Part shown: piece by piece, positions 8,659 to 17,523 of the stretch | How the letters are laid out: every line of letters starts with the position of its first letter | Numbering within the stretch: position 1 is the stretch's first letter | From: JBBQFI01 sp038321775 | GTDB taxonomy: Bacteria > Verrucomicrobiota > Verrucomicrobiia > Chthoniobacterales > UBA10450 | Length of the DNA stretch: 64,000 nt | Direction: 5' to 3' | Assembly (NCBI GenBank): GCA_038321775.1 | Contig: JBBQFI010000004.1 | Location: forward strand, 186,001 to 250,000 | Program-made: the position numbers and the translations under genes | The notes under the pieces: model-generated | Told to the model about the DNA's origin: nothing | The model's database searches: none | The model's input: only the letters and a program-made list of their open reading frames with translations

Positions 8659-10817
8659 ACGACGCGCGGACTAAACCGAATTCGCGCACGGCGATCATTG
8701 TCACCTGCGTTGGTTTGCTTGCGCTTACCTGGGGCGTTTTTGTCCAGACACTGCATTACGGATTCATCAATTACGATGACAACAATTACGTTTACCAAAA
8801 CCCGAACGTCATCGCCGGTTTCAATCTAGACGGAATTCGTTGGGCATTTGCAAACATCCAGTCGAGCAACTGGCTTCCGCTCACCACCATTTCGCACATG
8901 CTCGACTGCCAGTGGTTCGGGCTTAACACTGGCGGCCATCATCTCACCAACGTCGTCCTGCACTCACTCGTGGTAGTTGTGCTTTTTCTGGTGCTGCGCA
9001 GAATGACCGGCGCTATCTGGCGCAGCGCCTTCGTCGCCGCCATTTTTGCGATTCATCCATTGCGCGCCGAGTCCGTCGCCTGGATCGCAGAACGCAATGA
9101 TGTTCTCAGCGGATTATTTTTTGTCCTAACGCTGGCCGCTTATGCGCGATATGCGCGCGCTCCTTCGTTTTTGCGATATCTGATCGTCGCCGCTCTATTC
9201 AGCTTCAGCCTGATGTCCAAACAAACGGTCATCACGCTGCCACTTGTCCTTCTGTTTCTGGACTTCTGGCCGCTGCGCCGCTTCGCTGCCACCGGTTCGG
9301 CGCGCCGCATTTTCCTCGAAAAAATTCCGCTGCTGCTTCTTTCCGCCGCGTCGGGCGTGGCGACGTTGCTCGCGCAACAACACGTCATCAGTTCGCCCGA
9401 GGAGCTGCCGGTCTCCTCGCGGATTTACAATAGCCTCATCAGTTGCGTTATCTATTTGCGGCAACTTTGTTGGCCGGTCCGCCTGGCGCCGTTTTATCCG
9501 CATCCAGGAGATGAGTTCTTGCTCTTGCAGGTTGTGCTCGCGGCCGCCCTGGTCCTTTGCGTGAGTGTGATCGCCATCTTGGTGCGCAAACGCATGCCGT
9601 ATTTTTTCACCGGCTGGTTTTGGTATCTCACAATGCTGCTTCCCATTCTCGAAATGGTACCGGTCGGGATGCAGCCGCACGCCGATCGTTACACATACTT
9701 GCCTCACATTGGCCTCTACATCCTGGCGACTTGGACTTTCTGCGAAGTGTTAGACTCGCGTCTCATCGGCCGAGCCATTCTCGCCATTGGCACGGCAATT
9801 ATTCTCGCAGCACTAACCGCGCGGACGTGGTTGCAGACATCTTTTTGGCGCGATAGCGAAACGCTTTGGCGACACACGCTCGCCGTCACGAAAGATAATG
9901 ATATCGCCCATGCTGGCCTGGGCGATCTCTTCTTCGCTCGCGGGCAAATGCCACAAGTGATCGCAGAATTCCGAACCGCGCTATTTTTAAGACCTACCTC
10001 CGGCTATTATCAGAACAACCTTGGCACTGCGCTTCTGCGTAACGGAGATGTTGATGAAGCAATCAGCCATCTCGAAGACGCGGTGCGGATCAAACCCGAC
10101 CTTCCGGCCGTCCATCTCAATCTCGCAAATGCTCTCTTACAAAAAGACAAGCTGGATTTGGCCATTGGCCAATACGAAGAGCAGCTGAAACTCCAGCCCG
10201 AAAATTTCATCGCGCGCTGCAATCTCGCTACGGCGCTCTTGCAAAAAGGCGAAAGGGATCAGGCCATCGCACAATACATCAAAGTGCTGGAAACGCGTCC
10301 CGATTACGCCGAGGCCCATTTCAATCTCGCTAATTGTTTTGCTGAAAAAGGAGAACTCGACTTCGCCATCGCTCATTATGAAGAGGCCGCGAAACTGGCC
10401 CCGACGGATCCAAAGATTCACAACAATATGGGCGTGGCTTTGTTGAAAAATCGGGAACTCGGACGCGCCATCGCGCAATGGGAAGAAGCACTGCGTTTGC
10501 AGCCGGATAATGTCGACGTACAAAACAATCTCGCATGGATGCTCGCCACCTCGGGCGATGCATCCATCAGAAACGGCACCAGAGCGCTGGAGCTCGCGCT
10601 GCGTGCGACGGAAAATTCTTTCCGCAGCAGCGCAAGGATCTTGCGGACGTTCGCCGCGGCTTATGCCGAAAACGGTCGCTTTGAAGAAGCATCCAACACC
10701 GCGCACGAAGGAGCGGAGCTTGCCCGATCACAACGCGACACAAATCTTTCTGGCCAGCTCGACGCTGATCTGGCGCTTTACCAGACTAATCAGCCAGTCC
10801 GTATGCCTAACGAATAG
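8655..10817 (+). CDS. TMTC-like polytopic membrane protein with C-terminal TPR repeats
   Basis: 720 residues. The N-terminal half (about 15-400) holds roughly ten hydrophobic segments. It includes YDDNNYVYQNPNV with its acidic pair, as in the first luminal loop of GT-C/TMTC-type glycosyltransferases, and IHPLRAESVAWIAERNDVLSG, a hallmark of this bacterial family. The C-terminal half (about 415-690) contains at least six TPR units (for example repeated NLANALLQKDKLDLAIGQYEE-like 34-mers). It is probably a periplasm-facing transferase or scaffold, with the acceptor unknown. The last codons, RMPNE-stop, include a perfect GCCTAACGA at 10805-10813. Confidence 0.82.
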   Translation: MNDARTKPNSRTAIIVTCVGLLALTWGVFVQTLHYGFINYDDNNYVYQNPNVIAGFNLDGIRWAFANIQSSNWLPLTTISHMLDCQWFGLNTGGHHLTNVVLHSLVVVVLFLVLRRMTGAIWRSAFVAAIFAIHPLRAESVAWIAERNDVLSGLFFVLTLAAYARYARAPSFLRYLIVAALFSFSLMSKQTVITLPLVLLFLDFWPLRRFAATGSARRIFLEKIPLLLLSAASGVATLLAQQHVISSPEELPVSSRIYNSLISCVIYLRQLCWPVRLAPFYPHPGDEFLLLQVVLAAALVLCVSVIAILVRKRMPYFFTGWFWYLTMLLPILEMVPVGMQPHADRYTYLPHIGLYILATWTFCEVLDSRLIGRAILAIGTAIILAALTARTWLQTSFWRDSETLWRHTLAVTKDNDIAHAGLGDLFFARGQMPQVIAEFRTALFLRPTSGYYQNNLGTALLRNGDVDEAISHLEDAVRIKPDLPAVHLNLANALLQKDKLDLAIGQYEEQLKLQPENFIARCNLATALLQKGERDQAIAQYIKVLETRPDYAEAHFNLANCFAEKGELDFAIAHYEEAAKLAPTDPKIHNNMGVALLKNRELGRAIAQWEEALRLQPDNVDVQNNLAWMLATSGDASIRNGTRALELALRATENSFRSSARILRTFAAAYAENGRFEEASNTAHEGAELARSQRDTNLSGQLDADLALYQTNQPVRMPNE

Positions 10818-10898
10818 GTACCAGCGCGCAGACCTGTGGGCTTGATCGCAATCTTTTCTGTTTGTTATTTGTCCACTCTTCCTGAAGCTTCACGAACA

Positions 10899-11774
10899 AT
10901 GCGCAGCATGACCGGCTACGGCCGCGGCGAGGTCGACCACAACGGCGCGAAATTCAGCGTCGAAGTCAACTCCGTGAACCGCAAGCAAAGCGATATCGTG
11001 GTGAATTTGCCGCGCGATCTCGCCGAACTCGAGCCGCGCATTCGGCAGACGATCAACGAAAAAATTTCGCGCGGGCGCACAAACGTTGTCGTCGCTTTGC
11101 ACAATGGCGAGAGCGGCCCGCGCACTCTCGCGCTCGATACCGCCTTGGCGCGTTCGTATCACGAAGCGATGCGCGCGCTGCAGAAAGAATTAAGCGCTCC
11201 GGGTGAAATTACGATCGGCACAATTCTCCAAGCGCCGGGTGTGATGCGGTTGCCCGAAGAAAATATTAACGCGAGCAAAGTGTGGCCCGCCGTCGAACGC
11301 GCGCTCGACTCCGCGCTCGGAGAGCTGATCAAAATGCGCGAACGCGAAGGGAAACATCTCGCTAAAGATTTGATCCATCGCCTCAAGACAATTCGCAAAG
11401 AGCTGAAAGAGGTACGTGCGCTTCATCCCGGCGTTGTCACGAAATATCGCGACGCGATGCTCGATCGCATCAACAAGGCCGGACTGAATGTCGCTCTCGA
11501 TGACGAACGCTTGCTCAAGGAAATTTCCTTTTTCGCCGATCGCTCCGATATCTCCGAAGAGGTGACGCGCCTGGAAAGTCATCTCGCGCAGTTCGCGCAT
11601 CATCTGCGCAAGAACGAACCGGTCGGTCGCACACTTGAATTCATCACGCAGGAAATTTCTCGCGAACTCAATACCCTTGGCGCGAAATCAAATGATGCCG
11701 CCATCTCGCAGCGCGTCGTGACCTGCAAGGCGGAGTTGGAGAAAATTCGGGAACAAATCCAAAACCTTGAATAA
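10899..11774 (+). CDS. yicC: YicC-family endoribonuclease-like protein
   Basis: About 291 residues from the ATG giving MRSMTGYGRG, the invariant YicC N-terminus. The open frame extends 63 bp upstream but that part is not conserved-looking. YicC_N (about 1-155) and DUF1732 (about 205-292) are both recognisable, including GRTLEFITQEISRELNTLGAKSND near the C-terminus. E. coli YicC is an RNA-degrading enzyme. It is the first gene of a yicC-gmk-coaC-coaB run, a widely conserved order. The stop overlaps the gmk start by 8 bp. Confidence 0.93.
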   Translation: MRSMTGYGRGEVDHNGAKFSVEVNSVNRKQSDIVVNLPRDLAELEPRIRQTINEKISRGRTNVVVALHNGESGPRTLALDTALARSYHEAMRALQKELSAPGEITIGTILQAPGVMRLPEENINASKVWPAVERALDSALGELIKMREREGKHLAKDLIHRLKTIRKELKEVRALHPGVVTKYRDAMLDRINKAGLNVALDDERLLKEISFFADRSDISEEVTRLESHLAQFAHHLRKNEPVGRTLEFITQEISRELNTLGAKSNDAAISQRVVTCKAELEKIREQIQNLE

Positions 11775-12378
11775 ACAATTCACGCGCTCCGGAATTCTGT
11801 TCGTCGTCTCAGCGCCTTCGGGCGCGGGCAAAACGACGTTGTGCGCCGCGCTCCGGCAAACGCCCGATTTTGTTTATTCCGTTTCGTGCACGACAAGGCC
11901 TGCGCGCGCCGGGGAAATTCCGGGCGAAGATTATCATTTCATTTCGGAGCAGGAATTTTTATCGCGCGTGGCAGCGCAGGAATTTTTGGAACATGCAAAA
12001 GTGCACGGCGATTTTTATGGGACGTTACGCAAACCGATTTCGGAAAATTTGAAAAACGGCGTCGATGTTCTGATTGATGTCGATACGCAAGGCGCCGCGG
12101 CGATTCGAAATTATGACGACTCGTTTATTCGCGAGGCGCTGACCGATGTCTTCATCATGCCGCCCGATCTCGATGAGTTGCGTCGGCGCTTGATCAAACG
12201 CGGAACGGAAACACCGCAGCAGATCGGGCTGAGACTTGTCAACGCCGCGCGGGAGATGGAGCTTTGGCGTGATTATCGCTACACCATCATCAGTAAATCT
12301 GTGGAAGAAGATTTGATGAAGTTTCGCCACATCATGGGAGCGGAACGAATTGCGAGCCGGCGATTGATCTTGAGTTAG
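11767..12378 (+). CDS. gmk: Guanylate kinase
   Basis: 203 residues, the normal length. The P-loop is SAPSGAGKTTL (about 15-25). The GMP-binding segment is SVSCTTRPARAGEIPGEDYHF, and VLIDVDTQGA is the conserved aspartate region. It phosphorylates GMP to GDP. The likely start is a TTG at 11767 inside the end of yicC, which implies translational coupling. In many bacteria rpoZ (RNA polymerase omega) follows gmk. I see no omega-like frame here, and coaC comes 8 bp after the gmk stop. Confidence 0.95.
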   Translation: MNKQFTRSGILFVVSAPSGAGKTTLCAALRQTPDFVYSVSCTTRPARAGEIPGEDYHFISEQEFLSRVAAQEFLEHAKVHGDFYGTLRKPISENLKNGVDVLIDVDTQGAAAIRNYDDSFIREALTDVFIMPPDLDELRRRLIKRGTETPQQIGLRLVNAAREMELWRDYRYTIISKSVEEDLMKFRHIMGAERIASRRLILS

Positions 12379-12386
12379 GAAACGCG

Positions 12387-13010
12387 ATGGACGGAAACGG
12401 AAAACGAAAACGCGACAAGCCCGCCGTACGAAAAATTCTACGGCCGCAATCGGAAGCAAAATCAATTGTCCTCGGCGTGACCGGATCGATCGCGGCCTAC
12501 AAATCTGCCGAGCTCGCCAGTCTGCTGGTGAAACAGGGTCATGATGTTTTTGTCGTCATGACACACGACGCGACCGAATTCATCACGCCGCTGACATTGC
12601 AAACGCTTTCAAAAAATCCTGTCACCACCAGCTTTTACGATGAAAAGGAAAACTGGCGGCCGGGCCACATCGAACTGGCGGATCGTGCCGATCTTTTGCT
12701 CATCGCGCCGGCGACGGCGCACATCATCGCCGAGCTTGCACACGGCCTCGCGAGTCATCCACTCGCGGCGATCGCGCTCGCGACGCGCGCGCAAATTCTG
12801 CTCGCCCCGGCGATGAACGGAAAAATGTGGGAACATCCAGCGACGAAAGAGAACGTGGAGAAATTGAAAACTCGCGGCGTGGAATTGATTGGACCGGAAG
12901 AAGGAATGCTCGCGTGCGGTTATGAAGGCGTCGGCCGTTTGTGGCAGGTGAACGACATCGCATTTCGCGTCGAATTTTTGCTGGCTCGTCAGGATAACTT
13001 GATCACGTGA
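12387..13010 (+). CDS. coaC: Phosphopantothenoylcysteine decarboxylase (CoaC half, stand-alone)
   Basis: 207 residues, matching only the flavoprotein N-terminal half of the usual CoaBC fusion. It has SIVLGVTGSIAAYKSAELASLL (FMN-binding), the substrate segment ending in APAMNGKMWEHPAT (contains the PXMNXXMW motif), and MLACGYEGVGRL, whose cysteine acts as catalytic acid. There is a basic N-terminal extension of about 25 residues. It decarboxylates phosphopantothenoylcysteine in CoA synthesis. Its stop overlaps the CoaB start (GTGA), so the two halves are coupled as separate proteins. Confidence 0.9.
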   Translation: MDGNGKRKRDKPAVRKILRPQSEAKSIVLGVTGSIAAYKSAELASLLVKQGHDVFVVMTHDATEFITPLTLQTLSKNPVTTSFYDEKENWRPGHIELADRADLLLIAPATAHIIAELAHGLASHPLAAIALATRAQILLAPAMNGKMWEHPATKENVEKLKTRGVELIGPEEGMLACGYEGVGRLWQVNDIAFRVEFLLARQDNLIT

Positions 13011-13660
13011 GATTCGTCGTCACCGCGGGACCAACACGCGAGCCGATCGATCCGGTGCGTTTCCTGAGCAATCGCTCGTCTGGAAAAATGGGTTACGCGA
13101 TTGCGGAAGCCGCAATCGACGCCGGACATGACGCGACGTTGATTTCGGGACCGGTAAATCTGCCCGCGCCCAAAAACGCTCATTTCGTTTCAATCAACAC
13201 GAGCGACGAGATGTACGAAGCCACCGTTGATGCGGTGCGCGATTGCGACGTTCTCGTGATGTGCGCGGCGGTTGCGGATTACAAACCAGCAAAATATTCC
13301 GCGCAGAAATTGAAAAAACAATCGGCCGCACTTTCGCTCGAGCTTGTTCCGACACGCGACATTCTTGCGTCGATTGCCAGGCAAGAACGTTCATTTCTCG
13401 TTGTTGGCTTCGCTGCCGAAACAGAAAATGTGACGGAGAACGCACAGAAAAAATTACAGGCGAAGAATTGCGACGTGATGGTGGCTAACGATGTCAGCAC
13501 TTCCGAGTACGGAATGGAATCTGCTGAAAATGAAGTCACAATTTTTTGCAAAAATGGCGAAACCAAAAAAATTTCGCGCGCTCCGAAAAAAATTATCGCG
13601 CAGGAACTCGTGAAAATAATTTCAAAGATACGCGAAAAATGTTTGACAAAAAAAACGTGA
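13007..13660 (+). CDS. coaB: Phosphopantothenate-cysteine ligase (CoaB half, stand-alone)
   Basis: 217 residues from a GTG. It has TAGPTREPIDPVRFLSNRSSGKMGYAIA, the nucleotide-binding start of CoaB, then AAVADYKP and VGFAAETEN, and ends after NDVSTSEYGM and a basic tail. It condenses 4'-phosphopantothenate with cysteine using a nucleotide triphosphate. In most bacteria CoaB is fused behind CoaC. Here the reading frames are separate and overlap by 4 bp (GTGA). The final codons overlap a TTGACA promoter-like box for the small gene downstream. Confidence 0.92.
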   Translation: MRFVVTAGPTREPIDPVRFLSNRSSGKMGYAIAEAAIDAGHDATLISGPVNLPAPKNAHFVSINTSDEMYEATVDAVRDCDVLVMCAAVADYKPAKYSAQKLKKQSAALSLELVPTRDILASIARQERSFLVVGFAAETENVTENAQKKLQAKNCDVMVANDVSTSEYGMESAENEVTIFCKNGETKKISRAPKKIIAQELVKIISKIREKCLTKKT

Positions 13661-13670
13661 TGCTTAACTG
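13643..13670 (+). promoter_or_regulatory. Candidate sigma-70-type promoter for the small Lys/Ala-rich gene
   Basis: TTGACA at 13643-13648 is followed 15 bp later by TTAACT, preceded by TG one base upstream (extended -10 style). The -35 lies inside the last codons of coaB. It would start transcription about 65 bp before the small gene. Weak -10, so moderate confidence only. Confidence 0.4.
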
Positions 13671-13743
13671 AACCGTGTAAGTGAAGCTAATTACAATTCT
13701 TCACACACCCACCGCGATTGCGGATTGAAAGGGGGGATAGTCG

Positions 13744-13809
13744 ATGCCAGCAAAGAAAAAAGCTAAAAAGCCCGCCAAGAAAAAGGCGGCGAAGAAAAAA
13801 CGCCACTAG
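13744..13809 (+). CDS. 21-residue Lys/Ala-rich basic peptide
   Basis: ATG at 13744, TAG at 13807-13809. The product is 21 residues, about half lysine, with alternating AKK/PAKK blocks like the C-terminal tail of histone H1 or bacterial HU/HctB-type proteins. A strong ribosome-binding site (AAAGGGGGG, 13728-13736) lies 7 bp before the ATG. A promoter-like TTGACA lies upstream and a strong intrinsic terminator downstream. It therefore looks like an independently transcribed mini-gene. It probably binds nucleic acid by charge. I know of no named family for it. Confidence 0.65.
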   Translation: MPAKKKAKKPAKKKAAKKKRH

Positions 13810-13865
13810 CGTTAACGCTTCGTAACGACTCCGGCTTCGTCGGAGTCACAATCCCAACTTCAACC

Positions 13866-13901
13866 CGGGAGGAGGACCCAAATTCTCCTCCCGATTTTTT
13901 T
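13866..13901 (+). terminator. Intrinsic terminator after the small basic peptide gene
   Basis: A perfect 9-bp stem, CGGGAGGAG (13866-13874) with CTCCTCCCG (13885-13893), is followed by A and seven T. A second perfect 7-bp hairpin (GACTCCG...CGGAGTC, 13827-13847) lies just upstream without a T tract. Confidence 0.85.
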
Positions 13902-13952
13902 GTCCACGAAAAATTTCGCGGCGCAAAACGGCAAAGCGATTAATCTCCCGAC

Positions 13953-14699
13953 ATGACGCAATATCTCGACGCGGCGCTCGCGGCGGCGCGCAAGGCCGGA
14001 GATTTGTTGCGAGAAAATTTCCATCAACCGCGACGCGTCAATGCGAAGGAGGCGCACGACATCAAACTCGAGATCGACGTGCAAACGCAGGATCTGATCA
14101 CCGATTTGCTTCTGAAAAATTTCCCGCAACACGCGCTTTACGGCGAGGAAGGAATCGTCGGCGATCAAACGAGCGAGTTCCAATGGATCGTCGATCCACT
14201 CGACGGAACGGTAAATTATTATTACGGCATCCCGCACTTCTGCGTTTCCATTGCGTTGCGTCGCAAAGGCGAAATAATCGTCGGCGTGATTTACGACCCC
14301 ATGCGCGATGAGATGTGGGCCGTGGAAAAAGGGAGCGAACCGAAATTGAACGATCGCGTCTTTCGCGTGAGCGAACGGACTGAACTGAGTGAAGCTGTCG
14401 TTTCGGTTGGACTTTCGAAAACCGGCCTCACGATCGAAGCAGGTCTGCCACTTTTGCAGTCGATGGTATATCGCGTACGCAAATGCCGCATGATGGGGAG
14501 CGCGGCACTCGACATGGCGTATGTCGCATGCGGACGACTCGATGCTTACATTGAACAAGGGATCAACTTGTGGGACGTCGCCGCCGGATGGATTTTGATT
14601 GAGAGCGCGGGCGGTTCGGTGGAAATGAAGCCGCGCATCGATATGAAAGATAAATACAGCATCGTCGCTTCCAACGGCGTGATCGATTTGAAATTGTGA
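13953..14699 (+). CDS. Inositol monophosphatase-family protein
   Basis: 248 residues, standard length. The metal-binding motifs are complete: GEEG (64-67), DPLDGT (81-86, in WIVDPLDGTVNY), and a late WDVAAGWILIESAGG with the third metal aspartate. Members dephosphorylate inositol-1-phosphate, fructose-1,6-bisphosphate, histidinol-phosphate or PAP. The motifs do not separate these. The stop overlaps the ispF start region. It is probably co-transcribed with ispF. Confidence 0.9.
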   Translation: MTQYLDAALAAARKAGDLLRENFHQPRRVNAKEAHDIKLEIDVQTQDLITDLLLKNFPQHALYGEEGIVGDQTSEFQWIVDPLDGTVNYYYGIPHFCVSIALRRKGEIIVGVIYDPMRDEMWAVEKGSEPKLNDRVFRVSERTELSEAVVSVGLSKTGLTIEAGLPLLQSMVYRVRKCRMMGSAALDMAYVACGRLDAYIEQGINLWDVAAGWILIESAGGSVEMKPRIDMKDKYSIVASNGVIDLKL

Positions 14700-15181
14700 C
14701 GCGCATGATTCGTTGCGGCATCGGTTACGACGCGCATCGTTTAGTCGACGGTCGCAAATTGGTTTTAGGCGGCGTGGAAATTCCGTACGAGCACGGACTG
14801 GACGGACACTCGGATGCGGATGTGCTTTCGCACGCAATCGCCGATGCGTTACTGGGCGCGATCGGGGAAAAAGATATCGGGCATCATTTTCCAAACGACG
14901 ACGAGACGATTCGCGGAATCAGCAGTCTAGAAATTTTGCGGCGCGTCAGAGAGTTGCTCGAACAGAAGAACGCACGCGCGGTGAATGTGGACGGAACTTT
15001 GATCGCGGAAGCTCCAAAGATTGCGCCGTACCTCGAGGCGATGAAAAAGAAGATCGCTGATGCACTTGCGTTGGATGTCTCGCGCATCAGCATCAAGGCG
15101 ACGACGAATGAGGGACTGGGTGCGATTGGGCGCGGCGAAGGAATGGCCGCGATGGCGGTCGCGACGGTGGAGCAGGATTAA
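14696..15181 (+). CDS. ispF: 2-C-methyl-D-erythritol 2,4-cyclodiphosphate synthase
   Basis: About 160 residues. The metal-site signature GIGYDAHR is at the start, followed by LDGHSDADVLSHAI and IGHHFPNDDE, then a C-terminal IKATTNEGLG...GRGEGMAA. It makes the cyclic diphosphate in the MEP isoprenoid pathway. The frame opens with GTG at 14696, overlapping the previous stop by 4 bp. The ATG at 14705 (MIRCGIGYDAHR) is an alternative start. dxs of the same pathway is in this window at 28 kb. Confidence 0.95.
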   Translation: MTRMIRCGIGYDAHRLVDGRKLVLGGVEIPYEHGLDGHSDADVLSHAIADALLGAIGEKDIGHHFPNDDETIRGISSLEILRRVRELLEQKNARAVNVDGTLIAEAPKIAPYLEAMKKKIADALALDVSRISIKATTNEGLGAIGRGEGMAAMAVATVEQD

Positions 15182-15207
15182 GATCGATTTCCATCGCCTA
15201 ACGAATT

Positions 15208-16602
15208 ATGTCGCTCCGTTTCTTTAATACCTATTCTCGCGAACTGGAGGAATTTCATCCGATCGGCAGCGAAGCGGTAAAAATGTATACGTGCGGACCG
15301 ACCGTTTACAGCTACGCGCACATCGGCAATTACCGCGCTTACATTTTTGAAGACCTATTGCAGCGCCACTTGGAATCCCGAGGCTACAAAGTTCATCGCG
15401 TCATGAACCTGACCGACGTCGATGACAAAACGATTCGCGGCGCACAGGAAGCGGGCGTGCCGTTAGCGCAATTCACTGTCCCCTTTAAACAGGCGTTCTT
15501 CGAAGATCTCGAAACTTTGCGCATCAAGCGTGCAAACGAATTTCCCGCCGCGACCGAATCGAAACATATCGCGAAGATGATTGAGATGATCCGGGAGCTC
15601 GTCGCGCGCGGACTGGCCTATCAAGCGGACGACAAATCGGTTTACTACCGCATTAATAAATTTCCGGCCTACGGACAACTGGCGCATTTCGATCTGACCC
15701 AGTTGCAGTCTACCGGTCGTGTTCGCAATGACGAATACGATAAGGAACACATTGGGGACTTTGCGCTTTGGAAAGCGCGGGACGAAAAAGATGGCGAGGT
15801 AGCTTGGGAAAGTCCGTGGGGCCGCGGCCGGCCCGGCTGGCATATCGAGTGCAGCGCGATGGCGACGGAATTACTCGGAGACGAAATCGATATTCACTGT
15901 GGCGGGGTCGATAATATTTTCCCGCACCACGAAGCGGAGATCGCGCAGACGGAAGGCGTGACCGGGAAAAAATTCGTGCGCTATTGGCTCCATTGCGCGC
16001 ATTTGCTGGTGGATGGACAGAAGATGTCGAAGTCGTTAGGCAATTTTTATACTTTGCGCGATGTCATGACAAAGGGATACAGCGGGCGTGAGATTCGCTA
16101 CGCCCTGATGCGCGTGCATTACCGCGCGCCGCTTAATTTCATTTGGGAAGGAATGGAAGAGGCGCGGCAATCACTGGCTCGGATCGATGATTGGCTGGAA
16201 CGCTTGCGGGAAAAAGCAAGTGAACCCGGGAATTCGGGAAATTCGCCTAACGACCCATTTTCAGAAGCATTGGACGACGATCTTAACATTTCCGCTGCCT
16301 TGGGATTTCTTTTCGAATCAATTAGAGAATCTAATCGTCGCTACGATTCGGGCGAGCTGAGTTCAGCGGAAGCAGGCCAGTGGCTCGCCTGGTGGGATCG
16401 CATTGATAACGTACTGGCGCTTTCCGGCGGCGGCGTCGAGTTACCAGCTGAGATCGCCCAAATGGCCGAAGAGAGAACGAAGGCAAGGCTTGCAAAAGAC
16501 TGGAAAAAAAGTGATGAATTACGCGACGAACTAAGTGCGCGCGGTTGGGAAGCGCGAGATACAAAGGATGGCCAGAAGGTGACTCGCCGCGGCGGCATTT
16601 AG
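15208..16602 (+). CDS. cysS: Cysteinyl-tRNA synthetase
   Basis: 464 residues, normal length. It has zinc ligand CGP followed by the HIGH-type AHIGN, DVDDKTI, GRPGWHIECSAM, the zinc region HCGGVDNIFPHHEAE, and KMSKSLGNF. It charges tRNA-Cys in the cytoplasm. The gene carries two perfect copies of the dispersed 9-mer (16033-16041 in KSLGN, 16245-16253 in SPND), and a third sits 4 bp before its ATG (15196-15204), where a ribosome-binding site would be expected. Confidence 0.97.
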   Translation: MSLRFFNTYSRELEEFHPIGSEAVKMYTCGPTVYSYAHIGNYRAYIFEDLLQRHLESRGYKVHRVMNLTDVDDKTIRGAQEAGVPLAQFTVPFKQAFFEDLETLRIKRANEFPAATESKHIAKMIEMIRELVARGLAYQADDKSVYYRINKFPAYGQLAHFDLTQLQSTGRVRNDEYDKEHIGDFALWKARDEKDGEVAWESPWGRGRPGWHIECSAMATELLGDEIDIHCGGVDNIFPHHEAEIAQTEGVTGKKFVRYWLHCAHLLVDGQKMSKSLGNFYTLRDVMTKGYSGREIRYALMRVHYRAPLNFIWEGMEEARQSLARIDDWLERLREKASEPGNSGNSPNDPFSEALDDDLNISAALGFLFESIRESNRRYDSGELSSAEAGQWLAWWDRIDNVLALSGGGVELPAEIAQMAEERTKARLAKDWKKSDELRDELSARGWEARDTKDGQKVTRRGGI

Positions 16603-16611
16603 TTCAACGCG

Positions 16612-17301
16612 ATGTTTGCGCCCGAAGAATTTCTCAGCCTCGAACACACCGCGCACGCGAAGTTATTCGAGAACCAGAAGTACGTCTGGGATGCGCTCAA
16701 ACAAATTGCGAGCTATTTGCAATTCCGATTGAAGCCCGTCGTGCTGGGCGATCTCATGGGCAAACCGTTTATCAGCAATGCGGTTTTTGTCGGGCGTGGA
16801 ACTGTCGTCGAGCAAGGCGCGGTGTTAAAGGGCCCGGCGTGGATCGGCGAGAATTGCCACGTGCGAAGCGGATGCTACGTGCGCGAAAATGTGATCGCGG
16901 GCGATGGCGTTGTAATGGGAAATTCGTGTGAATTTAAAAACTGCATTCTCTTCGACGAAGCGCAGGTGCCGCATTTTAATTATGTTGGCGATTCCATACT
17001 CGGTTATCGCGCTCATCTCGGAGCGGGCGTAATTCTTTCAAATGTGAAATTGGATCATCGCGAAATTTTCGTAAACGCATTGGAAGACAATATCCCAACC
17101 GGTTTGACGAAGTTTGGCGCGATCATCGGGGATCGAACAGAAGTCGGATGCAATGCGGTGATTAATCCCGGTTCAGTTTTGGGGCGCGACTGCATTGTCT
17201 ATCCGGGAACGAGCTTTCATGGGGTGTTGCCGCATTCCAGTGTGGCGAAAATGCGGCAGGACATCCAGGTCCTGCAGCGGCACGATATTTCGGACTCTTA
17301 G
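16612..17301 (+). CDS. Left-handed beta-helix (hexapeptide-repeat) transferase-like protein
   Basis: 229 residues. After a helical N-terminus (about 1-45) the chain shows many hexapeptide repeats (for example VGRGTVVEQGAVLKGPAWIGENCHVRSG) and conserved NYVGDSILGYRAHLGAG and NPGSVLGRDC. It most resembles the acyltransferase end of GlmU-type or sugar-phosphate nucleotidylyltransferase proteins, without a nucleotidylyltransferase domain. It probably N- or O-acylates a sugar-nucleotide. It is 10 bp behind cysS and likely in the same transcript. Confidence 0.75.
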   Translation: MFAPEEFLSLEHTAHAKLFENQKYVWDALKQIASYLQFRLKPVVLGDLMGKPFISNAVFVGRGTVVEQGAVLKGPAWIGENCHVRSGCYVRENVIAGDGVVMGNSCEFKNCILFDEAQVPHFNYVGDSILGYRAHLGAGVILSNVKLDHREIFVNALEDNIPTGLTKFGAIIGDRTEVGCNAVINPGSVLGRDCIVYPGTSFHGVLPHSSVAKMRQDIQVLQRHDISDS

Positions 17302-17523
17302 CTGTCCGTATCTTGCGAGATCTGTTTGCTGTCCGATTGCAAAGGAGGCGGCATCGACATCAAAGTGGAAAACGCCGAGCGGCCGGCGGGAAAAAAGAAA
17401 TCGTCTTTCCAAGAGACAGTATTCTGTCTGACGAACAAGTAAGCAGCGAAGTGACGAGACAAAAAAAAAGCAGCTTCATCCACACGGGATGAAGCTGCGT
17501 AATTTTAAGCCTTCGGTCAGGAA
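17302..17523. other. Intergenic gap between convergent genes
   Basis: Contains a short poorly coding stretch and, at 17461-17498, the terminator of the PEP-CTERM gene. I see no convincing gene. Confidence 0.6.
17461..17498 (-). terminator. Intrinsic terminator of the PEP-CTERM gene
   Basis: On the minus strand a perfect 12-bp stem, GCAGCTTCATCC with GGATGAAGCTGC, has a 5-base loop (17482-17486) and runs into eight or nine T. Confidence 0.92.

Noticed and set aside
13860..14894. A 344-codon frame on the minus strand opposite the inositol-phosphatase-like gene
   Set aside because: It is rich in Arg, His and Pro, has no domain pattern, and lies antisense to a clear gene with full motifs. It is a high-GC shadow frame.
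17298..17483. A 61-codon minus frame in the gap before the PEP-CTERM gene
   Set aside because: It runs through the terminator hairpin and has no ribosome-binding site or recognisable pattern.
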